A stretch of DNA of 64,000 nucleotides from Bacteroidales bacterium (GTDB lineage Bacteria; Bacteroidota; Bacteroidia; Bacteroidales; Azobacteroidaceae), in the NCBI GenBank assembly GCA_003851245.1, contig BHEP01000006.1:1-64000 (forward strand), given 5' to 3'. This document shows positions 63,481 through 64,000 of this stretch, in pieces. The notes under the pieces are model-generated. The model did not search any database. It was given only the letters and a program-made list of their open reading frames with translations, and was not told the origin of the DNA. Made by a program: the position numbers and the translations under genes. Numbering within the stretch: the stretch's first letter is position 1; each line of letters starts with the position of its first letter.

Positions 63481-64000
63481 CAGGGGGTTTTGCTTGGCAC
63501 CCATTCGTAAGCACCCATGTCTGGGCCTTCGTCAGTAGTTCTTGATTCTCCATTGATATCGAATGCTAGAAGGGCTGCTATACTCTTGTCGGCTACGTTG
63601 CGCATGGGAGAAATGGAATCCAGACGGAGATCTAAATTTAAATTTCGGTTTATTGTGGTGGATATGAATTTTGGATATTTGTCGAAAAAACATTCTTTAA
63701 TCTTGTCGCCATCATTATTTCGCTTAGATAATTTTAGAGAGCAAAAATGAAATTGAAATAGGGAATCCACCGCAGGATGGGTCTCGGGATTTAAGAAATT
63801 GAAAACTATATCTTTATTTCCATAAATGATGCTATTAAAAAAATCGGCTTGCAACAAGGGGCGCAGACCAATATTGGAGGGAGCTAAAGAATCTATTTCT
63901 TGATTTGATAGATACAGTACCGTTCTGCTACCACGCACATCTCCTCGGCTCATATAGTTGGCAATGGTGCAATGGATGAATTTATAAGCTCCTCCGGCAA
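63480..64000 (-). CDS. C-terminal part of a beta-helix / choice-of-anchor Q protein
   Basis: The frame is open at the right window edge, so the start is missing. The visible 172 residues include AYKFIHCTIANY, a rung of a right-handed parallel beta-helix, then LFQFHFCSLKLSK and a C-terminal DEGPDMGAYEW. The DxGAYE ending with a preceding aspartate-glycine pair is the hallmark of choice-of-anchor Q proteins, which are secreted surface proteins. An apparent ATG at 63953 is internal. It is coupled to the EEP gene downstream. Confidence 0.8.
   Translation of the reverse strand, partial: AGGAYKFIHCTIANYMSRGDVRGSRTVLYLSNQEIDSLAPSNIGLRPLLQADFFNSIIYGNKDIVFNFLNPETHPAVDSLFQFHFCSLKLSKRNNDGDKIKECFFDKYPKFISTTINRNLNLDLRLDSISPMRNVADKSIAALLAFDINGESRTTDEGPDMGAYEWVPSKTP

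Overview
The window looks like chromosome from a member of the phylum Bacteroidota, most probably order Bacteroidales. The base composition is AT-rich (roughly 40% GC by eye). Start codons have almost no Shine-Dalgarno sequences, and many genes are preceded by the Bacteroidota-type -7 element TAnnTTTG, several with TTG 19-20 bases upstream. The gene families agree: a NigD-like lipoprotein, a DUF6242 lipoprotein, DUF6089, DUF2723, a PG_1098-like methyltransferase, an S46 dipeptidyl-peptidase and PDDEXK_9 ATPases. No rRNA, tRNA, insertion sequence, integrase or CRISPR array was seen.

Layout. 0.2-2.9 kb (+): a small CCC-motif membrane protein, purM and a radical SAM protein. 2.9-11.4 kb (-): a Na/Pi cotransporter-like protein, a zinc-type ABC ATPase and its binding lipoprotein (no permease in view), queG, a polysaccharide deacetylase and a large DUF2723 membrane protein. 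11.7-16.5 kb (+): rimP-nusA-infB, with a leader hairpin and a clear terminator. 16.7-22.2 kb (+): sufB-sufC-sufD-sufS-rnhB. 22.2-24.5 kb (-): an SDR oxidoreductase, nadK and a CBS-domain protein. 24.6-28.0 kb (+): pdxJ, the exbB-exbD-TonB energy-transduction set and a DJ-1 protein.

28.0-34.2 kb is the most accessory-looking stretch. It holds an AAA_21 ATPase followed by a DUF4276 (TOPRIM-like) gene broken by one in-frame TGA, then a DPP7-like S46 peptidase on the other strand, and an AAA-ATPase/PDDEXK_9 protein. 34.2-37.4 kb (-): a polysaccharide flippase, ruvB and upp. 37.8-39.2 kb (+): a DUF1003 membrane protein and a scramblase/LURP-one-like protein. 39.2-50.2 kb (-): a long envelope block (ribD, a DUF6242 lipoprotein, DUF6089 barrel, uppS, bamA, two Skp/OmpH chaperones, murI, a NigD-like lipoprotein, a PG_1098-like methyltransferase). 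50.3-60.7 kb is mostly + (trpB2, prmC, recX, comF, pyrE, an SRPBCC protein, argH, an aldo/keto reductase, a Rieske-like lipoprotein, an ABM-domain lipoprotein, FkbM), with queD-queE on the minus strand. 60.7-64.0 kb (-): an M23 peptidase, an endonuclease/exonuclease/phosphatase protein and the C-terminal end of a beta-helix protein cut by the window edge.

How the genes fit together. The bamA-skp-skp-uppS-murI block and the flippase serve envelope assembly. ExbB/ExbD/TonB would energise outer-membrane transport. The Suf operon makes Fe-S clusters, which QueG, QueE and the YhcC-type radical SAM protein need. QueD/QueE make the queuosine precursor and QueG performs the last step. The best candidates for something undescribed are the ATPase/DUF4276 pair with its promoter palindrome, a family of AATTCRTAATT leader repeats placed just before start codons, a palindrome between divergent ribD and trpB promoters, helically phased T-tracts upstream of pyrE, and two perfect hairpins between skp and murI.
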